Positions 1 through 12,941 are shown, counted from the stretch's first letter. The stretch is 64,000 bases of DNA from Okapia johnstoni (GCA_024291935.2 CM044307.1:95237461-95301460); one strand, 5' to 3'. Notes: generated by a model from the sequence alone, not told the origin. Numbers and translations: made by a program.

Positions 1-560
1 AAAGTTTATAGAGAATTGGTACAATTTCTTCCTAAATGTTTGGCAGAATTCACTGGTTAATCTATCTGGACTGGGTGTTTTTTGGTTTGGAAGCTTATTA
101 ACTGTTGATTAAATTTCTTTGATAGCTGTATGACTATTCATATTATCTCTTTATTCTTGGGTGAGACTGACAGATTGTGTCTTTCAAGAAACTGGTCCAT
201 TTCAGTTATCTAATTTGTGGGATAGGGTTGTTCATAGTATCCCTTGATTATCCTTTTTAATATCCAAGGGATCTCTAGTAAAGTCCTTCCTTCCATTTCT
301 GATATTACTAATTTGTATCTTTTTTCTAAGTTAGTTTTGCTAGGGTATTGATTTTATTGGTTTTTCAATAACCAATTTTTCTCGTTTGTTTCAATTTTCT
401 CTTTGGGCTTTCTATTGTCAACTTCATTGATTCTGCTTAATTTTTATTATTTATCTTTTTCGCTTACTTTAAACTTAGTTTGCTTTGCTTTTTTCAGTTC
501 TCCAAAGTAAAACTTAAATCACTGATTTCTCTGTATTTTTAGGCATTATTTTTGTCATCA
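1..560 (-). mobile_element. Ancient L1 fragment (ORF2 reverse-transcriptase region), antisense
   Basis: The plus strand reads like the complement of the L1 ORF2 fingers/palm region. It is T-rich and carries the familiar antisense phrases around 'ccatttctgatattact' and 'ggtttttcaataacca'. It is heavily diverged, has no open frame on either strand, and continues off the left edge. The family is inferred from remembered L1 consensus; the subfamily is not assignable by eye. Confidence 0.65.
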
Positions 561-594
561 TTGACCTTAGGGTCATATAATTACTGTATTCTGT

Positions 595-702
595 GCTTAA
601 TCACTCAGTCTAAGCACTCAGTTTTCCCTAAGTCTAAGCGCTAAGGTTTCCTGCACTGCAGGTTGATTCTTTACTGTCTGAGCCACCTGGGAGGCTAGTA
701 AG
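595..702 (-). mobile_element. Bov-tA-type SINE remnant
   Basis: The plus strand carries 'gattctttactgtctgag' followed by 'ccacctgggagg', the complement of the tRNA-like head of Bov-tA SINEs. Only about 100 bp is preserved, and the BovB-derived tail is nearly lost. It sits at the end of the ancient L1 fragment. Confidence 0.6.
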
Positions 703-2655
703 GTATGAAATGATAAGTAAAATGTTTTTGAGTTTTTCTTAAAACAAGTACCTGAGAGAGTAAATTTGTTGTTATTTTGGTTTAAGAGGCCTTAAGAATT
801 AGGAAAAGTTTCACATATTAATAAATACTTATGGAAGATAAAACTTTAAGAAAGAAGAAGAAATGAACAAAAACAACACAATTCAGGAATAAATGATTAC
901 ACTATGAACTGAATATTCCTTGAGCATTAAAATTTTTGTACAAGTGAGTCTATATTTACTATTCACAACCAGTTCTAACAAAAGTTATGTTCTCTTGTCT
1001 TCTCAGGAAAAATAAAAAGGAAAGATTTTTGAGGTAAAATGATAAATTAATTAATGTAAAATTTAGATGATTTCATTTCAATTAAAAAACCTTGAATAAC
1101 AACGAACAGAAAAATTGAAAATATGCACCTCTAATTGTTTTGATTTTGCATCACATATAAATAACATCTTTTGTAGTTAGACAAAATTCCCATTGAGGCT
1201 TTTTATCAAACACAAAAGTTGAATTCACTTGTCTTTTAATTTAAAAATATTTTGTGATATTAAATTCTTAAATAACTTATTCAGAGAGATGAGTGCTATT
1301 TTAGCTCTATTTTTCTGTGAAGAAAAGAAATAATAGTATTGAAACTTGCTGTGTATTAATTGTCTTGTTTTACCAAGGCTATTAAGGTAGTTTTGATAAT
1401 TTGATAATATTGTAAAATATTTAGAACAGTGTCCTACTCATAGTAAGTGCTCAATAAATTAATTATTGCCCTGCCCAGACATGAGTTTAATGGCTCATCT
1501 GAAGAAAATTTCAATAAATTTTAAAATTTTTTGTGGCAATTTTAGTAGGATACTCCTAAACTTAAAATTACATGTATTAGATATATAGATATTGACATAA
1601 ACAATGCAATATGAGATTAGTTTACCCAACGAACTGAAAATCATTAAAGTACAAGAAGAAAACATTTCTATTTTTTACAATACTTGCTACAAACTTTGAT
1701 ATCTCCCTTCCCACTGTGTAGTTGATTACTATAATTGCTTCTCATTTGAGTCCATGAATTTCAATCATTTTAAATGTTTTCAATCAACTATTTGATTCAA
1801 AATCCTGCTCCTTCTCAGATGTAGTCTAGCCTCATAGCTCCTTCCACCAGTTTGGGTTGGATAGAGACAAGATCTGTTCTTTTCCCTGGACGTCTTCTTG
1901 CACTTACTTCTCTAGTTAAGAAGATGCATAGAAAAGAGAGTTGAAAATGGCAACTCCATGTTAATGGTACAGAATCTGTTGGCCCCATTGTGTGGGGGGC
2001 TATAATTCTTCATCTAATACTAACTGATATTCCTTTGTTTCTCTTTGGCTCCTTTGTAAGAGACATGAGTGATTGTACAGATGGTATTATAGGACCTTGC
2101 TCCTGCACAAGAGACCTACTAGATCTAGACTAATCCTGTTTCTACTCCTCATCCCAAACTAGTAAAATTATGACAAGAAGAACAGTTTTTTTTTAAGTTT
2201 AAATGTTATTCAGATGATTTGTTCAACTGATGATTGTGGAGAGTAATTATGCTTAATATTGATTGCATGCTATGGTGGTCTACTTCACTCCGTTTTGTCA
2301 CTTTGACCCTTTGCCATGGAAATGCCTCATTTTGAAATAACAATAAGACAACTTAAGTCTATTAATGGAAAACTCTTCTGTTCTTATCATGTCAAATTGT
2401 GAAACACAAATTGCCCCTATGGTATTTTTACACCTAGTCAAACTATCTTCTAGTTTTTGTTTGTTTGTTTTTGCTTTTTCCTTCAAGATCTGATTTCATT
2501 TCCCTAGACTTGGCTCCACTTTGTAGTCAAAATTTTGTTTTATTGAATTAGGCAGAGCCCTAAAGTTTTTTGAGGCTCAGTTTCTTTACATATAGTTCAC
2601 ACATAAGGATTCATGATGTTTTACTGAGATTTGAGTGAAAGAATATTGAATATAT
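703..2655. other. Unassigned AT-rich sequence with one MIR-like remnant
   Basis: There is no gene, RNA gene or young repeat here. A MIR-like remnant at about 1290-1475 (plus) ends in 'agtaagtgctcaataaat', which matches the MIR 3' signature. Other short ORFs, such as the one at 2298-2486 on the minus strand, have low-complexity composition and no recognisable domain. Confidence 0.6.
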
Positions 2656-3011
2656 TGTCAGAAGAGTTTGTAATTTCCTCAGTTCTGTCTTGTTGCAGCA
2701 AAAATTTGAAGGGATGGATAAGTCGGTGTTACAGTTCAGTTTTATTAGGAAAAACAAAGGATAGTACACCCTCAATGAGTGAGGATGGGCCAACCCAAAA
2801 GATGAAGAGAAGAGAGGCCTCAATCCTTCTAGGTTTCCTCCTTTTATACATTTGTCTCCTCCCCTCTGAGCCTGCCCTATGTAAATTGGGCTAGCCAGGA
2901 GGGGTCTTTGTCCTCAGACCTTCCTTTGCTCTATTTTTGCGGGCTTTTCCCTTCTTTGTCTTTTAGCCACTGCCATTGTGAACTCCCTTTTCCTATTCTA
3001 ACTACCTAACA
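2656..3011 (-). repeat. ERV 3' LTR
   Basis: In minus-strand sense the LTR begins TGTTAGGTAG and ends CTGACA. It shares long blocks with the copy at 16722-17100, including the TATA-like ttttata (plus) at 2842-2848 and the complement of AATAAA just after the 'gttcag' block. The adjoining internal side carries a purine-rich tract, which identifies this copy as the 3' LTR. Confidence 0.85.
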
Positions 3012-3025
3012 TTCTCTCCTCAAGA
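3012..3025 (-). promoter_or_regulatory. Polypurine tract next to the 3' LTR
   Basis: In minus-strand sense the bases directly before TGTTAGG read ttgaggagagaa, a short purine run in the position where retroviruses prime plus-strand DNA synthesis. The assignment rests on position and composition. Confidence 0.6.
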
Positions 3026-3769
3026 GATAGGAAGCCCAATTCTTTGGGAATAGGGGCATCAAAGTCTCTCTGGCTACTTCCCACTGAAATGAGACAGTGA
3101 GGGGCATTGGGCCTCCCCCTCTTGCTAGTCTCAAGCCTCAGCGTCCTTATAGTGGTGTCCATCTAAGGGTGAGTGATATTTTCTGTGGTCAGCTGTAGTT
3201 TTATATATCCTTGTTAAACTGGCACTGCATGTTGTAGCTTTTTGACGCGGGCAGAGACAAAATTGGTTAGACAATAGATAAGACATGGAGCATCAATACA
3301 TAAGCAGCATCAATATGGTGATAGCAAGGATAAGTAGGGGCATTAGCCAACTCCAAATTCCCGCTCACCAGGAGAAGGACCCCCCAAAGAGAGATTGTAG
3401 CCACCCTGAAAACTCTCCAGTTCGTTCTTTGAGATCAAATAGGATCTAAATGTTTTCCTTGAGATAGTGAGACTTTCTTTAATTTAGCTGGAAGTATTTA
3501 CCCAGAAACAACATGTCTCATTTAAGATGGCTCAAGACCCTCCTTGTTTAGGGATCAGGAGATCTATTTCGAAGTACAACCTGTCTATTTTGAATTACAA
3601 CCCCTGCCAACCTGTGTTGGCTCTTTAGAGCTATCCTGAGAAATCTTATCATCAGAAACTAGATTTTGGGGTGTTCATTAGAATGGCACTCATTTGTAGT
3701 CCTGAATAGGTATCTGAGATCTCCCAGGGGCTCACAAGTATATTGAGTGTCCTCTTCTATTTTCTTCCA
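3026..3769 (-). pseudogene. Env transmembrane-like remnant and 3' internal region of the ERV
   Basis: Only about 740 bp separates the integrase end from the 3' LTR, too short for a complete env. Stops occur in all minus frames. One frame near 3298-3349 encodes a hydrophobic run (residues such as PLLILAITILML), which fits a residual membrane-spanning segment of a retroviral transmembrane protein. No surface subunit is recognisable. The call is by position and hydrophobicity only, so it is tentative. Confidence 0.35.
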
Positions 3770-4668
3770 CTACTTGACTAGTAAGCAGTGAATCCAGGAG
3801 TTGTGTCCTGGTACCTTTACTGCTGTGGGGGTAGAAAGTATTACAGGGTAGGGGCCCTTCCATGTTGGCTGGAGTTGAGCCTTTGGAGACCCATCTTTCC
3901 AGACTTTAATTAGGACTTGAGTCCCTGGAGCATATAGTGGGGGTTCTTTACAGTCGTTTGGGTCCTGGTTCACACCACACAAGCGTATATCCTGTTGGAA
4001 TTGCCCAATGGCCATGGTATAAGGCTGGAGGGTCTGAGTCTCTGGATCTAGGATGAGATCATTGACATAAAAAAAAGTCTCCCATATAGCATCTCATAAG
4101 GACTAAGACCAACCTGTTCCTTAGGGTCAATAAAGGTGCAGAGGAGAGCTATTGATAAAGCCTCCTTCCATCCCACAGAGGTCTCCTGGGTTATCTTTTT
4201 TACCACTGATTTTAAGAATTGGTTGGCTCTTTCTACTTTTCCTGAAGCCTGAGGCCTCCAGGCACAATGGAGATAATAAGTAATGCCCAGTGCTTCAGAG
4301 ACCCCTTGGATGACCTTAGAAATAAGTGATGTCCCATTGTCACTTTGTAATGACTTGGGAAGACCAAATCTTGGAATGATTTCATGGAGCAGTTTTTTAA
4401 CACCTCATCAGCCTTTTCAGTCTGGGTGGGAAAACCTTCAATCCATCCTGTCAATGTATCTATCATGACTAATAGGTATTTATACCCTTGAGAAACTGGT
4501 AATCTGTGTGAAGTCCATCTGCCAGTCCTCTCCTGGGTAGGTCCCACGTCTTTGGATGGGCTGGGCTAGCTGGGATCTCTGAGCTCCTTGGGGGTTGTTT
4601 AATTGGCAAGTGGGACAAGAGGAGACCACTTGCTTTACAGTGGTTTGGAGGCCTGCTCCTCTGAAGAT
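3770..4668 (-). pseudogene. ERV integrase (core and C-terminal domain), frameshifted
   Basis: Several minus-strand frames carry retroviral integrase features. The first core aspartate lies in 'YKYLLVMIDTLTGW' (Asp codon 4458-4460). The second lies in 'SDNGTS' (4327-4344), and the glutamate in 'RPQASGKVERAN' (4222-4257). The second Asp and the Glu are in one frame with exactly 35 residues between them, the canonical D(35)E spacing, with no stop between. A frameshift separates them from the first Asp. Downstream, 4015-3770 encodes a GPY/F-type C-terminal module ('WKGPYPVI'). In a live virus this enzyme joins viral DNA to the chromosome; this copy cannot make a whole protein. Confidence 0.85.
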
Positions 4669-4671
4669 CCT

Positions 4672-5453
4672 TTATAGTAATCTTTGGAGGACATTTTCCC
4701 TTAAATGAGGGGTGGCATGTAAGGAGTTAACCAACTTCCATTGGCGGTTCGCAGGCAGAAAAAGGAGTCCCCACCCCATATGATCTTCTTGAAAGTCCTC
4801 ACTCTTAGCTTTAAGAGTCTCACCTTCAGTATATGAAGGAGTTTCTGGCAAATTAGTCTGTGGACCTAAGGTGCCAACCCATATTAGGTCATCGTTCTGT
4901 AACGTTGCTCTCTTAGTTGCTTGATCAGCTGCTTGGTTCCCTCGTGCCACTTCTGTGCTCCCTTTTTGGTATCCTTTACAGTGGGAGACTGAAACCTCAG
5001 TGGGCAGATGGACTGCCTCCAAGAGCCTAAGTATTTGATCACCATATTTGCTTTGAGACCCTCAGGTGGTCAAATGGCCTCTTTCTTTCCAAATAGCAGC
5101 ATGTGCATGCAGCACCAGAAATCCATACACAGAGTCAATGTAAATGGATACTCTTTTTCCTTTTCTCAGGTCTAAAGCTTGAATCAGAGCTACGAGCTCA
5201 ACTAATTGGGCTGAAGTACCTGGTGGCAGAGGCTTAGACTCTATGATCTCAAAATTGGAGACTACTGCATATCCAGCTCTTCTTTTTCCATCCAAGACAA
5301 AGCTGCTTCCATCAGTGTACCAGATTTCCTCAGGATTGGTCAGAGGATCTTCTGACAGTCCCTCTCGGGGTTTTGTCCAATGCTCAATGCTAAGTTTATA
5401 CAAGAGTTAAAGGGGAGAGAGCCCTCAGGGGTAGGCAGGAGGGTAGCTGGGTT
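4672..5453 (-). pseudogene. ERV RNase H and start of integrase, broken
   Basis: The minus frame 5403-5062 holds a retroviral RNase H domain with 'YTDGSS' (5302-5319), 'LVELVALIQAL' and 'YIDS', which carry the expected acidic active-site positions. The frame 5022-4672 continues with the RNase H end ('HCKGYQKGSTEVARGN') and then a stretch with spaced His residues ('LHATPHLRENVL') resembling the integrase zinc-binding start. A frameshift near 5030-5060 separates the two frames. The upstream part of the same gene lies beyond the inserted L1, at 13434-13620. Confidence 0.82.
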
Positions 5454-5470
5454 AAGAACCTCACAAGGGG

Positions 5471-8232
5471 GAGGCAGGGCTAAGATGGCGGAGGAATAGG
5501 ACGGGGATACCACTCTCTCCCCCACAAATTTATCAAAAGAACATCTGAACGCTGAGCAAACTTCACAAAACTACTTCTTAACGCTGGCAGAGGACCTCAG
5601 GCATCTAGAAAGACAGCACATTATCTTCAGAAGGAGGTAGGAGAAATTATAAAAGATAAAAAGAGAGACAAAAGAGTTAGGGACGGAGACCCGTCCCGGG
5701 GAGGGAGTTGTAAAAGAGGAGAAATTTCCAAGCACCAGGAAACCCTCTCACCGGCAGGTTTGGGGGAAGATTTTGAATCTCGGAGGGCAACATAACCGGG
5801 AGAAAAAATAAATAAAACCCACAGATTACGTGCCTAAAGGCAACTTCCAGCAAAGAACCCCAGACGCTCGCATCCACCACCAGCAAGTGGGGGCTGAACG
5901 GAGAGGAGCGGGTGGCACTGCTTAGGGTAAGGACCGGGCCGAATGCCCTGAGGGCAATCGGAGGGAGCTAACTGAGATAGTAACCTAAACTGTGGGACAG
6001 CCAGAGAGAGAGAACTATCCCGCGAAAAGCCCAACTAAGGCACTGCAGGCCCGCTCACAGAACAAAGGACTGAGCGATACAGGGGAAGAGCTAGCCGGCT
6101 GCGGACCGCCCCATCCCCTGCCGGACACAGCAGGCAGGCGGGACCAGCCAGAGCCAGAAAGGGGCAAACTCGGCCCCAGAGAGGGAACCCCCTACCAAAC
6201 TGCAGACAAGCTCCCAGTTTCTAAGCAAAGACTGCCTGAGATTCTGGGGGGTCGCAGCCAGAGACCAGCTCCCCAGAACCGACACAAAGCACACAGGAGC
6301 CGGAGCCCGGCGCGCCCGTAAACCGAGGCGGGGACCAGGGAGGTGATAAGCCACACCGCCCCAACAGGGGAGCGTGCGCTCGCCAAACTCCTGGCTGCCT
6401 GAGCTGCTCCGACCGGGAACGGCGCAAACCGCGAGCCCAACCAAGTCTGTGCCTTTGTGGAGTACCCGGGAACCTGAACCCGAGCAGCTTAGACCTGGGA
6501 AGTGCGCGCATCTCAGGGCCCACTCCCTGGCAGAGTAACCTGAAGCCTGAGCAGGGTAGACGGGGAAAGCACACACGCCGTGAGCGGGGGTGAACCCAGT
6601 GTGGCCGACACTGCGAGCTCTCCACACACACGCCAGTGATATTGGTTTGCAGTGGTCCTCCCTCCCCACAGCAGGACTGAACAAGTGAATCTAAAGAGAC
6701 CACCTCCGCCCCTTTGTGTCAGGGCAGAAATTAGACACTGAAGAGACCTTCAAACAGAAGCCAAATAAACAGACGGAAGCGCATTGGAAGGGACAGGCCA
6801 ACAGATTAAAATCCCTGTAGTTAACACTAACTGCATTGAAAGGGGCCTATAGATCTTGAAAAGTATAAGCAGGAACAAGGATCTATCTGAAACTAAACAG
6901 ACCCCACACTGCTCACAACAGCTCCAGAGAAAGTCCGGGATATATATTTTTACTATTATCATTCTTTTTTAAAATTTTTTTAAATTTATTTCTTTCTTTT
7001 TTTATTTAACACCTCTATTACAACTTTAATTTTCATTTTCGTAACCCACTATTACCTTGAAAAAAAAAAACCTATTTTTAAAGCAAACTGCGTACATATA
7101 TCTTATATTTTTTGTGTTTTCTTTTTTTATTGTTTTACTGTCTTTTTTTCTTTTTACTGTTTTACTGTCTTTTTTCTTTTTATACTGTTTTCTTTTTTCT
7201 TTTTTTTATATTGTATGTTTTATAAGAGTCTAACCTCTACTCTAGATTTTTAATCTTTGTTTTACATATTTGATATCAATTTTGTACATTTAAGAATACA
7301 ATCTTTAGTACCCATTTTTACTCAGGAGTGGGATTACTGGCTTGATTACTCTCTCCCTCTATTGACGCTCTTTCTTCTCCCCCAGGGAACCTCTATCTCC
7401 CACCCTCCTCCTTCTCTTCTCAACCCAATTCTGTGAATCTCTGAGGGTGTTCTGGGTACCGGAGAACACTTCGGGAACAGAATACTGCCCAGATCTCTCT
7501 CTCCCCTCTTGATTCCTCCCTTTCTACTCATCCTCACCTCTATTGCCTTCCTCCCCCCCTCTCTATGTATCTCTGTGAACCTCTCTGAGGGTTCCAGACT
7601 GTGGAGAGCACAGAGGGAAGTGCTTACTGGCTAGACTGCTCTCCCCACGTTTGAGTCCCCCTCTTCTCCTCCTGGTCACCTCAACCTCCCCCCCCTTCAC
7701 CTCTCCATGTAACTCAGTGAACCTCTCTGGGTATCCCTCACTGTGGAGAATCTTTTCTCCATTAACCTAAAAGTTTTATTATCAGTGCTGTATGGATGGA
7801 GAAGTCTTGAGGCTACTTCAAGAATAAGGCTGAAAGCCAGAGGAAACATTAATTAATAAGAGATCATCCAATAGCCTCCACATATACAGTGAAACCAAGC
7901 TCCACCCAAGAGCCAATAAGTTCCAGAACAAGACATACCACGCAAATCCTCCAGCAACGCAGGAACATAGCCCTGAGCATCAATATACAGGCTGCCCAGA
8001 GGCACACCAAATCCATAGACATCTCAAAACTCAATACTGGACACTCCATTGCACTCTAGAGAGAAGAAATCCAGCTCCACCCACCAGAACACCGACACAA
8101 GCTCCCCCAACCAGGAAACCTTGACAAGCCACCCATCCAACCCCACCCACAGTGAGGAACCTCCACAATAAAGAGGAACTTCAAACTACCAGAATACAGA
8201 AAGGCCACGCCTAACACAGCAATCTAAACAAG
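5471..8232 (+). promoter_or_regulatory. L1 5' UTR with GC/CpG-rich promoter-like region
   Basis: A 2.76-kb leader precedes ORF1. The first 1.2 kb (about 5471-6700) is GC-rich with many CpG sites and is where L1 promoters normally sit. It is followed by a T-rich stretch (6960-7330), in which a 'ttttactgtcttttt'-like unit recurs at about 7120-7200, and then by three degenerate units of 135-170 bp at 7323-7768, each holding a ct-rich part and a 'gtgaa(c/t)ctctctg'-like core. Promoter function is inferred from family knowledge. Confidence 0.75.
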
Positions 8233-9162
8233 ATGAAAAGGCAGAGAAATACTCAGCAAGTAAAGGAAAATGAGAAATGCCCACCAAACCAAACAAAAGA
8301 GGAGGAGATAGGGAATCTATCTGAAAAAGAATTTAGAATAATGATAATAAAAATGATCCAAAATCTTGAAAACAAAATGGAGTTACAGATAAATAGCCTG
8401 GAGACAAGGATTGAGAAGATGCAAGAAATGTTTATCAAGGACCTAGAAGAAATAAAAAGGAGTCAATATATAATGAATAATGAAATAAAGGAGATAAAAA
8501 GACACGCTGGAGGGAACCAACAGTAGAATAACGGAGGCAGAAGATAGGATAAGTGAGGTAGAAGATAGAATGGTGGAAATAAACGAAGCAGAGAGGAAAA
8601 AAGAAAAAAGAATCAAAAGAAATGAGGAAAACCTCAGGGACCTCTGGGACAATATGAAACGCCCCAACATTCGAATCATAGGAGTCCCAGAAGAAGAAGA
8701 TAAAAGGAAAGGCCATGAAAAAATACTCGAGGAGATAATAGTTGAAAATTTCCCTAAAATGAGGAAGGAAATAGTCACAGAAGTCCAAGAAACCCAGAGA
8801 GTCCCAAACAGGATAAACCCAAGGCGAAACACCCCAAGACACATATTAATCAAATTAACAAAGATCAAACACAAAGAACAAATATTAAAAGCAGCAAGGG
8901 AAAAAAACAACAAATAACACACAAGGGGATCCCCATAAGGATAACAGCTGATCTTTCAATAGAAACTCTTCAGGCTAGAAGGGAATGGCAGGACATACTT
9001 AAAGTAATGAAAGAGAAAAATCTACAACCCAGATTACTGTACCCGGCAAGGATCTCATTCAGATATGAAGGAGAATTCAAAAGCTTTACAGACAAGCAAG
9101 AACTGAGGGAATTCAGCACCACCAAACCAGCTCTCCAACAAATGCTAAAGGATCTTCTCTAA
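8233..9162 (+). pseudogene. L1 ORF1 (RNA-binding chaperone), two frameshifts
   Basis: It starts at the first ATG after the 5' UTR ('MKRQRNTQQ'). The order is a Lys/Glu/Gln-rich N-terminus, a coiled-coil with heptad-like Leu, Ile and Met ('LENKMELQINSLETRIEKM'), then the RRM-like part ('RPNIRIIGVPEEED') and the basic C-terminal domain. The frame shifts near 8505 (the coiled-coil continues in the frame of 8570-8917) and again near 8900-8910 in an A-rich run, then ends at TAA 9160-9162. Corrected length would be about 310 residues, normal for mammalian ORF1p, which trimerises and coats L1 RNA. Confidence 0.9.
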
Positions 9163-9213
9163 ACAGGAAACACAGAAAGGATGTTTAAACACGAACGCAA
9201 AACAACAAAGTAA

Positions 9214-12200
9214 ATGGCAACGGAACCATACTTATCAATAATTACCTTAAATGTAAATGGGTTGAATGCCCCAACCAAAAGACAAAGAGTGGCTGAGTGG
9301 ATACAAAAACAAGACCCCTACATATGCTGTCTACAAGAGACCCACCTCAAAACTAGGGGCACATACAGACTGAAAGTGAAGGGATGGAAAAATATATTTC
9401 ATGCAAACGGAGACCAAAAGAAAGCAGGAGTCGCAATACTCATTTCAGATAAAATAGACTTTAAAATAAAGGCTGTGAAAAGGGACAAAGAAAGACACTA
9501 CATAATGATCAAAGAATCAATCCAAGAAGAAGATGTAACAATTATAAATATATATACACCCAACATAGGAGCACCACAATATGTAAGGCAAATACTAACA
9601 AGTATGAAAGGGGAAATTAACAATAACACAATAATAATGGGAGACTTTAATACTCCACTCACACATATGGATAGATCAACTAAACAGAAAATTAACAAGG
9701 AAACACAAACTTTAAATGATACAATAGACAAATTAGATTTAATCGATATTTACAGGACTTTCCACCCCAAAACAATCAATTTCACCTTTTTCTCAAGTGC
9801 ACACGGAACTTTCTCCAGGATAGATCACATCCTGGGCCATAAATCTAGCCTTGGTAAATTCCAAAAAATTGAAATCATCCCAGCCATCTTCTCTGACCAC
9901 AATGCAGTAAGATTAGACCTCAATTACAGGAAAAAAAAACTATTAAAAATTCCAACATATGGAGGCTAAACAACACGCTTCTGAATAACCAACAAATCAC
10001 AGAAGAAATCAAAAAAGAAATCAAAATATGCATAGAAACGAATGAAAATGAAAACACAACAACCCAAAACCTATGGGACACTGTAAAAGCAATGCTAAGG
10101 GGAAGGTTCATAGCAATACAGGCGTACCTCAAGAAACAAGAAAAAAATCAAATAAATAAACTAACTCTACACCTAAAGCAACTAGAGAAGGAAGAAATGA
10201 AGAACCCCAGGGTTAGTAGAAGGAAAGAAATCTTAAAAATTAGGGCAGAAATAAATGCAAAAGAAACAAAAGAGACCATAGCAAAAATCAACAAAACTAA
10301 AAGCTGGTTTTTTCGAGAAGATAAACAAAATTGACAAGCCATTAGCCAGACTCATCAAGAAACAAAGGGAGAAGAATCAGATCAACAAAATTAGAAATGA
10401 AAATGGAGAGATCACAACAGACTACACAGAAATACAAAGGATCATAAGAGACTACTACCAACAGCTATATGCCAATAAAATGGACAACTTGGAAGAAATG
10501 GACAAATTCTTAGAAAAGTATAACTTTCCAAAACTGAACCAGGAAGAAATAGAAGATCTTAACAGACCCATCACAAGCACGGAAATCAAAACTGTAATCA
10601 GAAATCTTCCAGCAAACAAAAGCCCAGGACCAGACGGCTTCACAGCGGAATTCTACCAAAAATTTAGAGAAGAGCTAACACCTATCCTACTCAAACTCTT
10701 CCAGAAAATTGCAGAAGATGGTAAACTTCCAAACTCATTCTATGAGGCCACCATCACCCTAATTCCAAAACCAGACAAAGATGTCACAAAAAAAGAAAAC
10801 TACAGGCCAATATCACTGATGAACATAGATGCAAAAATCCTTAATAAAATTCTAGCAAACAGAATCCAACATCATATTAAAAAGATCATACATCATGACC
10901 AAGTGGGCTTTATCCCAGGAATGCAAGGTTTCTTTAACATCTGCAAATCAATCAATGTAATACACCAGATTAAGAAATTGAAAGATAAAAAACATATGAT
11001 TATCTCAATAGAGGCAGAAAAAGCCTTTGACAAAATTCAACATCCATTTATGATAAAAACCCTCCAGAAAGCAGGAATAGAAGGAACATACCTCAACATA
11101 ATAAAAGCTATATATGACAAACCCACAGCAAACATTTTCCTCAATGGTGAAAAATTGAAAGCATTTCCCCTAAACTCAGGAACAAGGCAAGGGTGCCCAC
11201 TTTCACCACTACTATTCAACACAGTTTTGGAAGTTTTGGCCACAGCAATCAGAGCGGAAAAAGAAATAAAAGGAATCCAGATAGGAAAAGAAGAAGTAAA
11301 ACTCTCACTGTTTGCAGATGACATGATCCTCTACATAGAAAACCCTAAAGATTCTACCAGAAAACTACTAGAGCTAATCAATGAATATAGTAAAGTTGCA
11401 GGATACAAAATTAACACACAGAAATCCCTTGCATTCCTATACACCAATAATGAGAAAACAGAAAGAGAAATTAAGGAAACAATACCATTCACCATTGCAA
11501 CAAAAAGTATCAAATACTTAGGAATATATATACCTAAAGAAACAAAAGACTTATATATAGAAAACTATAAAACACTGATGAAAGAAATCAAAAAGGACAC
11601 AAACAGATGGAGAAATATACCGTGTTCATGGATTGGAAGAATTAATATAGTGAAAATGAGTATACTACCCAAAGCAATCTATAGATTCAATGCAATCCCT
11701 ATCAAGCTACCGATGGTATTTTTCACAGAACTAGAACAATTCATTTCACAATTTGTATGAAAATATAAGAAACCTCGAATAGCCAAAGCAATCTTGAGAA
11801 AGAAGAATGGAACTGGAGGAATCAATCTGCCTGACTTCAAGCTCTACTACAAAGCCACAGTCATCAAGACAGTGTGGTACTGGCACAAAGATAGAAATAT
11901 AGATCAATGGAACAAAATAGATAGCCCAGAGATAAATCCACGCACCTATGGACACCTTATCTTCGACAAAGGAGGCAAGAGTATACAATGGAGAAAAGAC
12001 AATCTCTTTAACAAGTGGTGCTGGGAAAACTGGTCAACCACTTGTAAAAGAATGAAACTAGAACACTTCCTAACACCATACACAAAAATAAACTCAAAAT
12101 GGATTAAAGATCTAAACGTAAGGCCAGAAACTATAAAACTCCTAGAGGAAAACATTGGCAAAACACTCTCCGACATAAATCACAGCAGGATCCTCCATGA

Positions 12201-12941
12201 CCCACCTCCCAGAATATTGGAAATAAAAGCAAAAATAAACAAATGGGACCTAATTAAAATTAAAAGCTTTTGCACAACAAAGGAAACTAGGAGCAAGGTG
12301 AAAAGACAGCCTTCAGAATGGGAGAAAATAATAGCAAACGAAGCAACAGACAAACAATTAATCTCAAAAATATACAAGCAACTCCTGCAGCTGAATTCCA
12401 GAAAAATAAACGACACAATCAAAAAGTGGGCCAAAGAACTAAACAGACATTTCTCCAAAGAAGACATACAGATGGCTGAAAAACACATGAAAGACGCTCA
12501 ACATCACTCATTATTAGAGAAATGCAAATCAAAACCACAATGAGGTACCATTTCACACCAGTCAGAATGGCTGCTATCCAAAAGTCTACAAGCAATAAAT
12601 GCTGGAGAGGGTGTGGAGAAAAGGGAACCCTCTTACACTGTTGGTGGGAATGCAAACTAGTACAGCTACTATGGAGAACAGTGTGGAGATTCCTTAAAAA
12701 AATGGGAATAGAACTGCCATATGACCCAGCAATCCCACTGCTGGGCATACACACCGAGGAAACCAGAATTGAAAGAGATGCGTGTACCCCAATGTTCATC
12801 GCAGCTCTGTTTACAATAGCCAGGTCATGGAAGCAACCTCGATGTCCATCAGTAGACGAATGGATAAGGAAGCTGTGGTACATATACACAATGGAATATT
12901 ACTCAGCCATTAAAAAAATACATTTGAATCGGCTCTATTGA
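9214..12941 (+). pseudogene. L1 ORF2 (endonuclease and reverse transcriptase), multiply broken
   Basis: It begins 51 bp after ORF1 with 'MATEPYLSIITLNVNGLN', the start of the APE-type endonuclease. That domain is intact over 9214-9969, with 'CLQETH', 'GDFNTPL', 'RIDHILG' and 'SDHNAV'. The frame is lost in an A-run near 9935, continues in another frame to 10334, and shifts again in a T-run near 10305. The reverse transcriptase follows (to 11760) with '[10 protein letters not shown]', so the catalytic Asp pair is intact. A TGA at 11758-11760 replaces the Trp of 'FVW'. The frame continues to 12543, then shifts near 12490 into the cysteine-rich end ('[18 protein letters not shown]'), ending at 12941. 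Confidence 0.94.
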
